A program made the position numbers and the translations under genes. From positions 6,659,137 to 6,723,136 of the forward strand of contig NC_021692.1 of NCBI RefSeq assembly GCF_000247815.1: DNA of 64,000 nt. The letters run 5' to 3'. This stretch comes from Ficedula albicollis (Eukaryota; Chordata; Aves; Passeriformes; Muscicapidae). This document shows positions 47,211 to 62,114 of this stretch, piece after piece (positions within the stretch are counted from its first letter, which is position 1; every line of letters starts with the position of its first letter). The notes below the pieces were generated by a model that did no database searches, had not been told where the DNA came from, and saw only the letters and a program-made list of their open reading frames with translations.

Positions 47211-48450
47211 ACAGCCTTGGGGACAGGGACAGCCTTGGGGACAGAACAGCCTTGGGGACACAGACAGCCTTGGGGACAGAACAGCCTTGGGGACAGGGAC
47301 AGCCTTGGGGACAGGAATGGCCTTGGGGACACGAATGGCCTTGGGGACAGTAATGGCCTTGGGGACACAGAGAGGGACAGGAATGGCCTTGGGGACAGGA
47401 ATGGCCTTGGGGACAGGAATGGCCTTGGGGACAGGAATGGCCTTGGGGACAGGAATGGCCTTGGGGACAGGAATGGCCTTGGGGACAGGAATGGCCTTGG
47501 GGACAGGAATGGCCTTGGGGACAGGAATGGCCTTGGGGACAGGAATGGCCTTGGGGACAGGAATGGCCTTGGGGACAGGAATGGCCTTGGGGACAGGAAT
47601 GGCCTTGGGGACAGGAATGGCCTTGGGGACAGGAATGGCCTTGGGGACAGGAATGGCCTTGGGGACAGGAATGGCCTTGGGGACAGGAATGGCCTTGGGG
47701 ACAGGAATGGCCTTGGGGACAGGAATGGCCTTGGGGACAGGAATGGCCTTGGGGACAGGAATGGCCTTGGGGACAGGAATGGCCTTGGGGACAGGAATGG
47801 CCTTGGGGACAGGAATGGCCTTGGGGACAGGAATGGCCTTGGGGACAGGAATGGCCTTGGGGACAGGAATGGCCTTGGGGACAGGAATGGCCTTGGGGAC
47901 AGGAATGGCCTTGGGGACAGGAATGGCCTTGGGGACAGGAATGGCCTTGGGGACAGGAATGGCCTTGGGGACAGGAATGGCCTTGGGGACAGGAATGGCC
48001 TTGGGGACAGGAATGGCCTTGGGGACAGGAATGGCCTTGGGGACAGGAATGGCCTTGGGGACAGGAATGGCCTTGGGGACAGGAATGGCCTTGGGGACAG
48101 GAATGGCCTTGGGGACAGGAATGGCCTTGGGGACAGGAATGGCCTTGGGGACAGGAATGGCCTTGGGGACAGGAATGGCCTTGGGGACAGGGACAGCTTG
48201 GGGACAGGAATGGCCGTGGGGACAGGGACAGCTTGGGGACAGGAGTGGCCTTGGGAAGCCTTGGGGACAGGGACAGCCTTGGGGACAGGAACGGCCTTGG
48301 GGACAGGAACGGCCTTGGGGACAGGAACAGCCTTGGGGACACAGACAGCCTTGGGGACAGAACAGCCTTGGGGACAGGAATGGCTTTGGGGACAGTGACA
48401 GCTGGGGGACAGGAGTGGCCTTGGGGACAGGAATGGCCTTGGGGACGTGC
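47211..48450. repeat. 18-bp minisatellite in a PLEKHN1 intron
   Basis: About 65 units of ggccttggggacaggaat. The central 45 or so are identical, and the ends are degenerate (ggacagggacagccttgggg). The period is divisible by three and lacks stops, so every frame is open. It is intronic. Confidence 0.96.
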
Positions 48451-48790
48451 CCTGGCCGTGCCCAACCTCTGCTTTTGAATTAATTCGCTGCCGTTTCTGC
48501 CCGCGCAATCTTTCAACAACTCCCAGGGCCCAGCCCCAGCCCAGCTGGCACGGGGTGCCCGTTCCCCGCAGGAATCACAGACTATTCCAGCGGGAATCAC
48601 CGGGAATCATTCCACACGAGTCCAAAACCCGAATCTCTGTCCCTGTGCCAGAGCCCAACCTCTGCTTTCGAAGGAATTCGATGCCCGCACAAGGCTTTAA
48701 ACACTTCCCAGGGCTCAGCAGCTGCGTCACCGCCGTGTCACACACAGGGGACAGCCCCGTGTCCCCACCCCGAGCGCCAGCCCCCCTCAC

Positions 48791-48945
48791 CTGGCCGGGG
48801 TGTGGCAGCTTTGAGCCCGAGAAGCTCTCGGAGCCCGACAGGGAGGAGTCGGCGTTTCGGAACTGCGCCGTTTTCAGGCAGTAGAGCCACTCCTGGTAAT
48901 CCTGGTAGCTGGGACAGGTCACTCGGATGGAATTTATCAGCCGGC
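48791..48945 (-). CDS. PLEKHN1: PLEKHN1 exon: end of second PH domain
   Basis: The 155-bp exon lies between acceptor ttttccag and donor GTGAGG. The first two bases complete a Gly codon from the upstream exon, giving EGRLINSIRV against human EGPLINTIRV. It encodes the last strands and the C-terminal helix of the second PH domain, DYQEWLYCLKTA, including the conserved helix Trp. A Ser-rich linker ADSSLSGSESFSGSKLPHPG follows. It ends in phase 0. Confidence 0.93.
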
Positions 48946-48974
48946 CTGGAAAAACATCCCCCGGCCCCGTGCTG

Positions 48975-49850
48975 ATCCCGCAGGAACCCTCGGGAATGCT
49001 CCTGCTCCATCCCACCCGCACTCCCCGGGTCGGGAGGTGTCGGGGGAGGGACTGCTCTGCCCTCAGGGCACACAGAGATCCCAAATTTCCAAGCAGGGCA
49101 GTTCGGGGAGCCTGGCTGCCCACCAGGAAGGTGCTGGGAAATGGGTTTGGGAAGAGCTGAGCTGGGAAATAAATGGGTTTGGGAAGAGCTGAGCTGGCAA
49201 ATAAATGGGTTTGGGAAGAGCTGAGCTGCTTCCCCGTGCTGGGAGATCCCCGCTCCAGCTGCCAGCCCTGTCCTTGTGCTTGTCCTTGTCCCCAAGCCCC
49301 CAGTGCCAGCCCTCAGGAGCAGTGGGAAATCTTTTTCCCTTTCCACGTGGCTCAAACACCCCTTGGGAGCTGCTGGATTGGTGGTGGCAGGGAAGGAGGA
49401 GCCTGCACCTATCTTTATAGTCCATGGGATTCTTTTTCCTTTGCATTTTTAGAGGAACCTCAGCAGAACAACGGTGGTTTGACAGGAAAAGGACAAAAAA
49501 TGGGATTGACCCCAAAGGAAAATGGAGCTGCCCAGTTCCCAGACTCTGGGTGCTCAGATTCCCACTCTGACAAAGGCCAGGAACGGGTGACAACATTGTC
49601 CTCCCTAAACAACCTCCATTAAAGATGCTAATGGCCCTAATGCCTTGGGGCCGTTAATTCCTTGTTAATTCCTCCCCAATTAATAAACTGAGGAGCTGTT
49701 TCTGTGCTGATCCCTCGGGAATGCTCCTGCTCCATCCCACCCGCATTCCCCGGGTCTGGGGGTGTCGGGGGAGGGACTGCTCTGCCCTCAGAGCACACAG
49801 AGCATCCCAAATTTCCAATCAGGGCAGTTTGGGGAGGCACCAGGAAGGTG
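48975..49850. repeat. Intronic duplication with about 735-bp spacing
   Basis: Sequence at 48,975-49,135 (ccctcgggaatgctcctgct onward) recurs at 49,709-49,850 with about 90% identity. Between them are three short gggtttgggaagagctgagc units (49,143-49,230), also found near 54,890, and the dispersed block listed separately. Confidence 0.82.
49446..49703. repeat. Dispersed block, copy 1 (copy 2 at 60,457-60,714)
   Basis: A 258-bp sequence beginning atttttagaggaacc and ending ctgaggagctgtttct that occurs twice, 11 kb apart, with about 96% identity. It has a + strand open frame in copy 1 but sits inside minus-strand introns. It may be a small repeat family or a segmental duplication. Confidence 0.88.
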
Positions 49851-49896
49851 CCGCCACCACCCCGAGCCCCCCCCCGGCTGTGCCAGCTCCACCCAC

Positions 49897-49966
49897 CTTC
49901 GATCAGGAAGGAGGTTTTGTCGTTCTCCTGGAAAAGCACCTGGATGGCGTTGAGAGGGAGCTCTCC
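49897..49966 (-). CDS. PLEKHN1: PLEKHN1 exon: second PH domain, middle
   Basis: The 70-bp exon between acceptor ctgcccgcag and donor GTGGGT encodes GELPLNAIQVLFQENDKTSF then LIE, with the first base of Gly. Human has GELPLRAVHI at the same place. It provides central strands of the second PH domain. Its intron contains 40-bp repeats and a 1.1-kb poly-C run 45 bp upstream of the exon. Confidence 0.92.
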
Positions 49967-51185
<1,219 letters not shown>

Positions 51186-51221
51186 GCAGCCCCTGCAGGG
51201 ACCCCTCAGCCAAGGTCTGCT

Positions 51222-51445
51222 CCAGCAGGAGCGATCCCAGAGAGATTCCTGTCCCCTGAACATCCCAGAGACATTCCTGTCACCTCCTGCACATCCCAGA
51301 TTCCTGCTGTCCCCTGCACACCCCAGTGACATTCCTTCAATCTGCACATCCCAGTGACATTCCTGTCCCCTGAACATCCCAGCAGGATTCCTGCATCCTG
51401 CACATCCCAGGGAGATTCCTGTGTCCTGCACATCCCAGTGACATT
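51222..51445. repeat. Short cacatcccagtgacattcctg repeats
   Basis: About seven degenerate units of 25-32 bp (cctgcacatcccagtgacat), intronic to PLEKHN1. Confidence 0.75.
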
Positions 51446-52634
<1,189 letters not shown>

Positions 52635-52904
52635 AAGGGAACTTCGCATGGGGCAGGTCTGGGGTTTCAAAAGAGATGAGCTCATGGGAGAGCCCAGCCC
52701 CGTTCCCAGGAGCTGCAAACACATTCCCGAAACCGGGCTGTGCCCCAGGCGTGTCCCAGCTGCTGGAAAACGCCTCCCAGAGCTGCCCTGGGATGGGGAG
52801 AGCTCTGCCCGGGCACGGGAATAACAACGGAATTCGGTAATTCCCCCACTCCCGGGAATAACAATGGAATTCAACAATTCCCTCAATCACGGGAATAACA
52901 ATGG

Positions 52905-53140
52905 AATTCAGAGATTTTACTGTATGTTTTCAGTCCAACCTAATAGCAATTCTCTCTCAGAATAAATAAAAAACACAATCTCAGTGTGAAGCATAGTCAA
53001 AATAAAATGTAAAAGGCAGCTTTAGTGGAGCACAAGGGCTGAAACAACATTTCATTATATAGTTAATGTCATAAAATAGGTTGATCCCTATTGATTCTTT
53101 GGCAGAATTTTTTCATTTCATGTTAAGTCTTTTATTTTGG
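52905..53140. mobile_element. AT-rich insert, unidentified
   Basis: About 235 bp of AT-rich sequence (aataaataaaaaacacaatc, catttcattatatagttaat) placed inside a GC-balanced minisatellite, which resumes afterwards with the same unit. That arrangement suggests an inserted element, but I recognise no family, terminal repeat or target-site duplication. Confidence 0.3.
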
Positions 53141-53240
53141 AATAACAATGGAATTCAATAATTCCCTCAATCATGCGAATAACAATGGAATTCAACAATT
53201 CCCTCACTCCTGGGAATAACAATGGAATTCAGTAATTCCC

Positions 53241-53384
<144 letters not shown>

Positions 53385-53715
53385 ATTCAACAATTCCCTC
53401 ACTCCCGGGAATAACGATGGAATTCAATAACTCTCCCACTCCCGGGAATAACAATAGTAACTCCCCCACTCCCGGGAATAACAACGGAATAACGATATTC
53501 CCTGCTCTCCCCAGGGATACCAATAAAAGCATCCTGCAGGCTGTGGAGCAGAGCCCCGGCGGGCTCAGGGTGCATTTCCCAGCCCTGCAGCTCTGCAGGC
53601 GTGTCTGTCCCTGCCCGAGTGACTCAGGGGGTCGCAGACAGGTCACTGCTCCTTCTGGCTCGTTTGCTGCAGCACGGGAGAAGCTGCGAGCTCGGAACGA
53701 GCCGCCAAAGGATGC

Positions 53716-53815
53716 TCGGGATCACAGAATCACAGCAGGGGAAGGGCACAGAGGCCCTGGAGCATCACCACTAACCAGCCGTGTCCCCAAGTGCCACCGC
53801 GGGTGTCACTGTGTG
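53716..53815 (-). mobile_element. Degraded CR1-like 3' end
   Basis: ggatcacagaatcacag followed by a diverged ggaagggcac...gaggccctggagcatcac resembles the reverse complement of the CR1 LINE 3' terminus (tandem ATTCTGTGAT-type octamers after the conserved 3' UTR). Only about 100 bp is recognisable and it is well diverged. Confidence 0.4.
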
Positions 53816-53859
53816 GCTTTAGGGCCATTCTGAGTGCTCAGCGCTCCTGTCCGTGTCCC

Positions 53860-54440
53860 CTCGTGTGTCCCCGTCTCTCCCGTGTCCCTTCTGTGTTCCA
53901 ATCCCTCCTGTGTCCTCTCCCATCCTGTGTCCCCTCCCCTCCCTCCTGTGTCCTCTCCCCGTGATGCCACCCTTAATGCCCCCTGTATTCATCTAGAGCC
54001 TCCCTGGCACCGGGTGGTGGAGGATTGGCATCCCCTCCTGTGTCCCCTCCCCTCCCTCCTGTGTCCCCTCCTGTGTCCTTTCCGTGTCCATAAAAAAAAA
54101 AAAAATTAAAAAAAACCAGGATAAATCCCATAACTCCTCTGCCTGCTGGGAGTCCTCCTGTGTCCTTTCCGTGTCCCCTCTCCTGTCTCCTGTGTCCCTT
54201 TCTGTGTCCCCTCTCCTCCTGTGTCCCCTCCTGTGTCCCCTCCCCTCTCTCCTGTGTCCCCCCGTGTCCCTTTCTGTGTCCCCTCTCCTCCTGTGTCCCC
54301 TCCCGTGTCCCCTCCCCTCTCCTCCTGTGTCCCCTCCCCTCTCTCCTGTGTCCCCTCCTGTGTCCCTTTCCGTGTCCCCTCTCCTCCTGTGTCCCCTCCC
54401 GTGTCCCCTCCCCTCTCCTCCCGTGTCCCCTCCCCACAGC
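53860..54440. repeat. ctcctgtgtcccctcc minisatellite
   Basis: Degenerate units of 15-30 bp built from tcctgtgtcccctcccctct and gtgtccctttccgtgtcccc. They are interrupted by a short A-rich tract (54,093-54,115). Intronic. Confidence 0.85.
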
Positions 54441-54701
54441 ATCATCTCCCAAACGCTCCGGTGGCAGAACCTGGCAGGCACAGCCCACTCAGGGTCACTT
54501 TGGGGTTGTGCCAGCTCCTGTCTGGAGCAGGAGGGCTGGGATCCCTGCGAGCACAGCCTTCCTCCCCCTCCCCCTCCTCCTCCTCCTCCTTCCCCCGGGC
54601 GGCAGGAGGAGGGCGAGCTGTTTCCCATGGGAAGGGATCTGCGCCATTCCTGTTCCAGCTGAGCCCTGGGTGTCCCCGGGGGTGCTCCGGGAGGGTCTCA
54701 C

Positions 54702-54782
54702 CTTGAAGCAGAGGCCGTGGGGCTCCTCGGACACGATCACCAGCGTGGAGGGGTAGAGCAGCAGCAGCCGCTCGTGCTGCTC
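54702..54782 (-). CDS. PLEKHN1: PLEKHN1 exon: second PH domain, early strands
   Basis: The 81-bp exon, phase 0 at both ends, has acceptor cctccccag and donor GTGAGA. It encodes EQHERLLLLYPSTLVIVSEE then PHGLCFK, aligning with human EQWDRLLVLYPTSLAIFSEE. The alternating hydrophobic pattern is typical of PH strands. Confidence 0.94.
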
Positions 54783-54879
54783 CTGGGGAGGGAGACAGGG
54801 AGAGAGGTGGGAGCCCTGGGAGCCCAGAGCTGGGGCTGGGCTTTGTGCTTCTGCCACAGCCTGGGGCAGGGGAACAGCT

Positions 54880-56558
<1,679 letters not shown>

Positions 56559-56584
56559 ATCCCTCCCTCCCCTCCCTGTCTCAC

Positions 56585-56722
56585 CTGGAAGGGCAGGTGC
56601 TGCAGCCTCACCCTGGACACACACAGGATTTCCCCCAGGGACTGGCGCTGGGTCCCTCTCCAGTCCCGCACGGGCAAGTTCTGCACTGACCACAGCAGCC
56701 CCTCCTTGGGCCCGGGGCCGGC
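56585..56722 (-). CDS. PLEKHN1: PLEKHN1 exon: inter-PH linker and start of second PH domain
   Basis: The 138-bp, 46-codon exon, phase 0 at both ends, has acceptor ctgtccccag and donor GTGAGA. It begins AGPGPKEGLLWSVQNLPVRD and ends with ILCVSRVRLQHLPFQ, matching human SRVKLQHLPAQ at the same junction. The first part is a linker between the two PH domains, and the C-terminal part enters the first strand of the second. Confidence 0.92.
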
Positions 56723-56726
56723 CTGG

Positions 56727-57055
56727 GGACAGAATGACCAGAGTGACCACAGAGTGACTGGAGTGACCAGAGTGACCACAGTGACCACAGAGTGACCACA
56801 GGGACAGAGTGACCAGAATGACAGAGTGACCACAGGGACAGAGTGACTGGAGTGACGAGAGTGACCAGAGTGACCAGAGTGACCACACAGCCCGCAGGGA
56901 CAGAGTGATCACAGAGTGACCAGAGTGCCCACAGAGTGACCAGAGGGACAGAGTGACCACAGTGACCAGAGTGCCCACAGAGCCTGCAGGGACAGAGTGA
57001 CCACACAGCCCACACTGACCAGAGTGACCACACAGCCCACACTGACCACAGGCAC
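56727..57055. repeat. cagagtgaccacagagtgac minisatellite
   Basis: Short units of 10-20 bp (gagtgaccacag) with insertions of ggacagagtg, lying just upstream (in gene direction) of the 56,585-56,722 exon. Confidence 0.88.
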
Positions 57056-57551
57056 CTCGCCCCGCCCCGTGCCCAGCCAGGCCATGTCCCCACCTGGGGA
57101 CACTTTTGTGGTGTGGCAGGAGCGGGAAAGAATAAATAAACCTGGGCAGGAGGAACTTTTCCAGCTGGGAAGGGACACACCACACCACACCACACCAGCT
57201 GGAAATTTCCAAGGGGGACATTTCTGTGTGACAGCTGGGGAGGGAATTCAAACACCCTCAGAGACTGAGGCAAAGACAATCTCCCAAATCTGGGCCTGTT
57301 TCAGGCTTCAGCCTCCTCCTCCTGCTGTTTTGCAAGCCCTGGGTGGTTGCACAAGCTCCCAAAAGCGTGAGAGCTTCTCTGAGCCAGACCCAAACTCTGA
57401 CAACAGAGGTTGTGCTGCTGGTGGCACCCGTGGGTGGCAGCTCCTTCTCCCAGCAGCTCTCAGAACCCTCTTGCAAGCTCTTTTTGCACCCCTTTTCCCC
57501 AGGAAAGCCCCCCAAAGGGAACCCATCCCAGTGGGACAGCAGGACACCCAC

Positions 57552-57676
57552 CTGGGACAGCAGGGGCAGCGCCAGGCTCCCTCCACAGAGCTGGATCTGC
57601 TTCTCCAGGTGGTAGAGCCACTGCCTGAGCTCGGCCTCCGAGGGGCAGAACACGACCAGGGGGTTCAGCAGGGGCC
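57552..57676 (-). CDS. PLEKHN1: PLEKHN1 exon: end of first PH domain
   Basis: The 125-bp exon has acceptor caccccag and donor GTGGGT. Its first two bases complete a Gly codon with the upstream exon. It then encodes PLLNPLVVFCPSEAELRQWL and YHLEKQIQLCGG, matching human APLLVLCPSRAELDRWLYHLEKQ almost along its length. It forms the last strand and the C-terminal helix of the first PH domain with its conserved Trp. It ends in phase 0. Confidence 0.95.
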
Positions 57677-57819
57677 CTGGGGTGGGACAGGGGGGTGAGG
57701 GTGAGGGGGGCAGGGAGGGCAGATCCATCGGGAGCCAGGCTGAGCTGCCAGGCTGCAGGGCACTCGGGGGGTGTGGGGCCACCAAAGCTCCGCTGCCACC
57801 TCCCTGCAGCCCTTCCTGC

Positions 57820-58600
57820 CAGCCCCTTCCAGCCCTTCCTGCCACCCTCTAGCCCTGGCAGAGCTGCCACACTCTGCACGGCCCTCCACAGGGTGTGGGG
57901 ACATCCCTGCTCTGCTGCCACCCGCTTCCTGTCCTTTCTGTCACCCCCTTCCAGCCCTTTGTGCCACCCTTTTGTCATGGCAGAGCTGTCACACTCTGCA
58001 CTTCCCTCCACAGGTCTGGGGACACCAAAGCTCTGCTGCCACCCCCTTCCTGTCCTTTCTGTCACCTCCCTGCAGCCCTTTGTGCCACCTTTTGTCATGG
58101 CAGAGCTGCCACACTCTGCACAGCCCTCCACAGGGTGTGGGGACACCAAAGCTCTGCTGCCACCCCCTTCCTGTCCTTTCTGTCACCTCCCTGCAGCCCT
58201 TTGTGCCACCTTTTGTCATGGCAGAGCTGCCACACTCTGCACAGCCCTCCACAGGGTGTGGGGACACCAAAGCTCTGCTGCCACCCCCTTCCTGTCCTTT
58301 CTGTCACCTCCCTGCAGCCCTTTGTGCCACCTTTTGTCATGGCAGAGCTGCCACACTCTGCACAGCCCTCCACAGGTCTGGGGACACCAAAGCTCTGCTG
58401 CCACCCCCTTCCTGTCCTTTCTGTCACCTCCCTGCAGCCCTTTGTGCCACCTTTTGTCATGGCAGAGCTGCCACACTCTGCATGCCACCCTCTAGCTGTG
58501 GCAGAGCTGCCACACTCTGCACTTCCCTCCAAAGGGTGCTGGGGATACCAAAGCTCTGCTGCCACCCCCTTCCTGTCACCCTCTGCCACCCCATCCCAGC
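57820..58600. repeat. 120-121-bp tandem repeat
   Basis: Six units with starts near 57,850, 57,971, 58,091, 58,212, 58,333 and 58,453. Each contains tcatggcagagctgccacac, ccctccacagg and ccaaagctctgctgccaccc. The middle copies are nearly identical and the outer ones diverged. Intronic to PLEKHN1. Confidence 0.94.
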
Positions 58601-59635
58601 CCTCCCTGTCACCCCTTTGTCACCTCACCCTCCCCAGACTGCCCCAGCCCCTTCTCAGACACACCCAGCCCTGACCCCCCAGACACTTTTTGACCCCGAG
58701 CTGGGCTAAGAACAAGCCCCAGAGTCAGCCCCAAAGCCAAGCCTGGCCTCCAGGGCAGGATTTCAGCTTTCAAACGCCCCCAGCAGTTTGTGGGAAGGCT
58801 CCGTGGGGCAGGGACCGCCCCAGGGTGCTGCTCCCCCGGCACAAATCCCCCCCTTGCTCCACCTTGCCTCTCTCTGCACGGGGAGCAGCAGCAGCTTTCT
58901 GGCACAGTTTGCTTATTTATTTATTTATTTGTTGCCTCAAGCCAAGCTGCGGATGGCTCCAGACACCCCTGGGAGGGAGGGAGGGAGGGAGAGAGGGATG
59001 CAGGGAGAGAGGGATGCAGCAGCTGCTGCATTTTAGTTTTTTTGTCAGCTCTCAGGACACAGCACAGCCTCCCACACCCTCCCCACGCAGCCAGGATGCA
59101 GAGGGGATGTTGTGATTAATCATTTATCCGAACCCCCGCTGGCTGCAGGCTCACGAGGATCCGCGGGGCACGGAAGTGCCCAGATAAGCCCGGGCGAACG
59201 AGCGGGGACTTTGCCCTCCCGCCGTATCTTTAGTGCCCCAATTCCCGCATTATTTATAAACACGGCTCCACGGCGCCTTTGAAGCGTGCAGGAAATGCAG
59301 GGTGAAGGCAGCTGGGGCGGGGAGGCTCCCCGGGTGACCCCAAACCCCTGGCAGCGATTCGGTGCGGGGCGTTTTCTGGGCACCCCCGCCCCGCTGCTCC
59401 CTCCTGCCTCGCTTCCCCCCGTCCCTGCAGGACAGCGATGCTGCTCCCCACGCCAATTAAAAACGCTAATTAAGGCTGCCGGGGCATGACCCTCACCCGA
59501 GGGCATCACCCATTGCCACATTCCCCGGAGGAAGAGAAAATGAGGGGGAAAAAAAACAAACAAAAAACTCCCGGGACGCGGGACACGCCTGGGGCTGCGG
59601 TGGGAGAAATTTGGGCTGTGAATTCAGCCCCTGCC
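58601..59635. other. PLEKHN1 intron, largely unique
   Basis: A stretch with a (ttta)n tract at 58,913-58,931, a (gggagg)n tract near 58,971-58,995 and an otherwise single-copy body. Frames on both strands are short and unsupported. Confidence 0.5.
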
Positions 59636-59735
59636 ACCCCTCGGGCTCCTTCCCCCTGTCTGCCTGTCCTTCCCCTGTCTGCCTGTCCTTCCCCTGTCCG
59701 TCTGTCCTTCCCCTGCCTGTCCTTCCCCGTTCCCT
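59636..59735. repeat. 20-bp tgtctgcctgtccttcccc repeats
   Basis: Four to five units of about 20 bp (tgtctgcctgtccttcccc) in the PLEKHN1 intron. Confidence 0.8.
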
Positions 59736-59852
59736 TGGGAACGCTCCCAGGGCAATCCCAGAGCCCCCTCCCAGGGCAGCAGCGCTTTGTTCCCACCCAA
59801 ACTCCCTCCAAAGGGGTTCCCTAAACCCCTCAGCGCCCCAGGCTGGGTGCAG

Positions 59853-59904
<52 letters not shown>

Positions 59905-59913
59905 CCCCCCCCC
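59853..59913. repeat. Poly-C run, 61 bp with one G
   Basis: The only C run with an internal interruption (G at 59,904). It ends seven bases before the donor of the PLEKHN1 exon at 59,922-60,009. Confidence 0.96.
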
Positions 59914-59921
59914 AGACCCAC

Positions 59922-60009
59922 CTGAGATGTGGAAAGCGTGGTCCTGCTGCCCCGGGTCCTGCCCAGCCCCCAGCTCACGCACCTGCAGCTCCTTCAGAGG
60001 CAGCAGCCC
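59922..60009 (-). CDS. PLEKHN1: PLEKHN1 exon: first PH domain, middle
   Basis: The 88-bp exon has acceptor ccatccccag and donor GTGGGT. It encodes GLLPLKELQVRELGAGQDPG and QQDHAFHIS plus the first base of Gly, matching human GLLPLTELSV and EHAFQITG. It forms central strands of the first PH domain. Both flanks carry C runs (59,853-59,913 and 60,048-60,435), so the exon is nearly isolated by them. Confidence 0.93.
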
Positions 60010-60045
60010 CTGGGGATGGAGAGGTTATTTTGATTTTTTTTTTTT

Positions 60046-60435
<390 letters not shown>

Positions 60436-60456
60436 TTTTTTTTTTTTTTTTTTTAA

Positions 60457-60714
60457 TTTTTAGAGGAACCCCAACAGAACTACGGTGGTTTAACAGGAAA
60501 AAGACAAAAAAATGGGATTGACCCCAAAGGAAAAGGAGCTGCCCAGTTCCCAGACTCTGGGTGCTCAGATTCCCACTCTGACAAAGGCCAGGAACGGGTG
60601 ACAACATTGTCCTCCCTAAACAACCTCCATTAAAGATGCTAATGGCCCTAATGCCTTGGGGCCGTTAATTCCTTGTTAATTCCTCCCCAATTAATAAACT
60701 GAGGAGCTGTTTCT
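60457..60714. repeat. Dispersed block, copy 2
   Basis: The second copy of the 258-bp block at 49,446-49,703. It differs by a few substitutions and small indels (caacagaactacgg versus cagcagaacaacgg) that break the long frame open in copy 1. Confidence 0.88.
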
Positions 60715-61364
60715 AAAGGAGCCAGGAGAGTTTGAGATGTTGTTTGTCTCCTGATGTGGGAGTTTTCAGTTTCAGGCTGCCTTGGGGGTGACTGGAGAGG
60801 TTTTACTGATGTTTTACATCAACCTCAAGTCACCTAAAGGCTAATTAATCATCTCTAAGAGGAACTAATTTTACAATCATCTCCCAAACATGCTCAGCTT
60901 TAGTTCCTCACTCGTGTGTGGAGGAAGGGAACACTCAGGGCTTGTTGTTTCACAGCTCTGCCTGTTTGGCTGTGGTGCAGAACACTTCATTCATTATTTG
61001 CAGCTCCCCAGCACCACCAGGTTAAAAGATTCATGAGCGGTTTGCCAGCAGAGCTCTCCCTGAGGCTGAGGTTTCTCTCCCACAGAATAATTAAAGTTGG
61101 ATCCTGCAGATGGAGAACTCCCCCTTGGCCCAGAAGCCAAAATCCCCATCGAGGATTTTGGGTTTCCCAGGGCTCCAGGACACCTGAGCAGCTGCTGCTG
61201 CTGCCTGGGGTCCTTTATCCCTGTCCCTTTATCCCTTCATCAGGGCCCTGAGCTGCTCTGGGGACAGCTTTTGGGACAAAACACCCTTTTAGAGTCTGGC
61301 ATCCCCCAGGAAGGGACTTGGGGACATCTCCCAGGGTTTGCAGCAGGGCCAGATGACTCCATAC
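60715..61364. other. PLEKHN1 intron, unique
   Basis: About 650 bp of single-copy sequence, AT-richer to about 61,090, with no arrays. No coding segment is recognised. Confidence 0.5.
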
Positions 61365-61445
61365 CTGGTAGGTGAGGCCGTTGGGAGCCGTGGACTGGAA
61401 GTACAGGTAGGACTGGAAGAGCTCCAGGAAGCAGTTGTTGACCTC
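61365..61445 (-). CDS. PLEKHN1: PLEKHN1 exon: first PH domain, early strands
   Basis: The 81-bp, 27-codon exon, phase 0 at both ends, has acceptor cttctgcag and donor GTATGG. It encodes EVNNCFLELFQSYLYFQSTA then PNGLTYQ. Human has DCYLELFPAHLYFQ and GLTFQ at the same positions. Confidence 0.94.
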
Positions 61446-61545
61446 CTGCAGAAGGGAGACCTCGGGGTTATCTCAGGACACCTTTGGGGTCATCTCAGGA
61501 CACTTTTGGGGTCACCTCAGGACACTTTTGGGGTCATCTCCCAGC
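61446..61545. repeat. tttggggtcatctcaggacac repeats
   Basis: Three tandem units of about 27 bp (ggggtcatctcaggacactt) immediately beside the exon. Confidence 0.8.
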
Positions 61546-61731
61546 CTCCCCCTGCATCCCAGGCTGACCCCTGCATGGAAAAGCTTCTCCACAGGCCACT
61601 CTTTGCTCACGGAAGCCTTTCCCAGGTGCTCACAGGGATGTGGAATTCTCCATGGTCCCATTTCCCAGAACTGCCCCTCCTCTCCCAGCCCTGGGCAGAG
61701 AAACCCCCACAAAGAGGAGCCCCAGGTTTAC

Positions 61732-61878
61732 CTGGCAGTGCTGGAACTTAAACTTGACCTTGGAGTAATAAATCATCTTGCCCAAGTTCCTGACGATCGT
61801 TTTCCGTCGGCCCTTCTTGAACAGGCTGGGGAACCTCTGGTCCAAGTTTTCCTTCTGGTTTTCCTGCTTCTGGATAAT
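61732..61878 (-). CDS. PLEKHN1: PLEKHN1 most 5' exon visible
   Basis: The 147-bp, 49-codon exon, phase 0 at both ends, has acceptor ctcgctgcag and donor GTAAAC. It encodes ENQKENLDQRFPSLFKKGRR then KTIVRNLGKMIYYSKVKFKF, matching human ENQRENLEQPFLSVFKKGRR and VRNLGKVVHYAKVQLRFQH. It holds the basic pre-PH segment and the first strand of PH1. PLEKHN1 (CLPABP) is reported to bind cardiolipin and phosphatidic acid, and the Lys/Arg cluster KKGRRK would suit acidic lipid. The preceding exon or exons with the start codon must lie right of the window or in sequence I could not recognise. Confidence 0.94.
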
Positions 61879-62114
61879 CTGCAGCGAGGAAACAGGGGGA
61901 GAACAGATCAGAGGCATGGCCAGGACATCTTCCCAGCAGGGATTCCTGGGAAAGGTGCCCAGGATGGGCTGTTTGTTGTTGGGTCTCCTTGCCAACGTGG
62001 GGCTGGGGCCGGGACAGATCCTGACCTACAGCTGGAGTTCCTGGGCTGGAAAAGAGGGGGGACAGAGGCACATTTCACTTTGAGGGTGTCCCAAACCATC
62101 CCTGAGTGTGCCTG

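Noticed and set aside
49173..49622. A + strand frame ending in a protein-like serine-rich tail
   Set aside because: It overlaps the dispersed block inside a minus-strand intron. The second copy of the block breaks the frame, and no upstream exon joins it.
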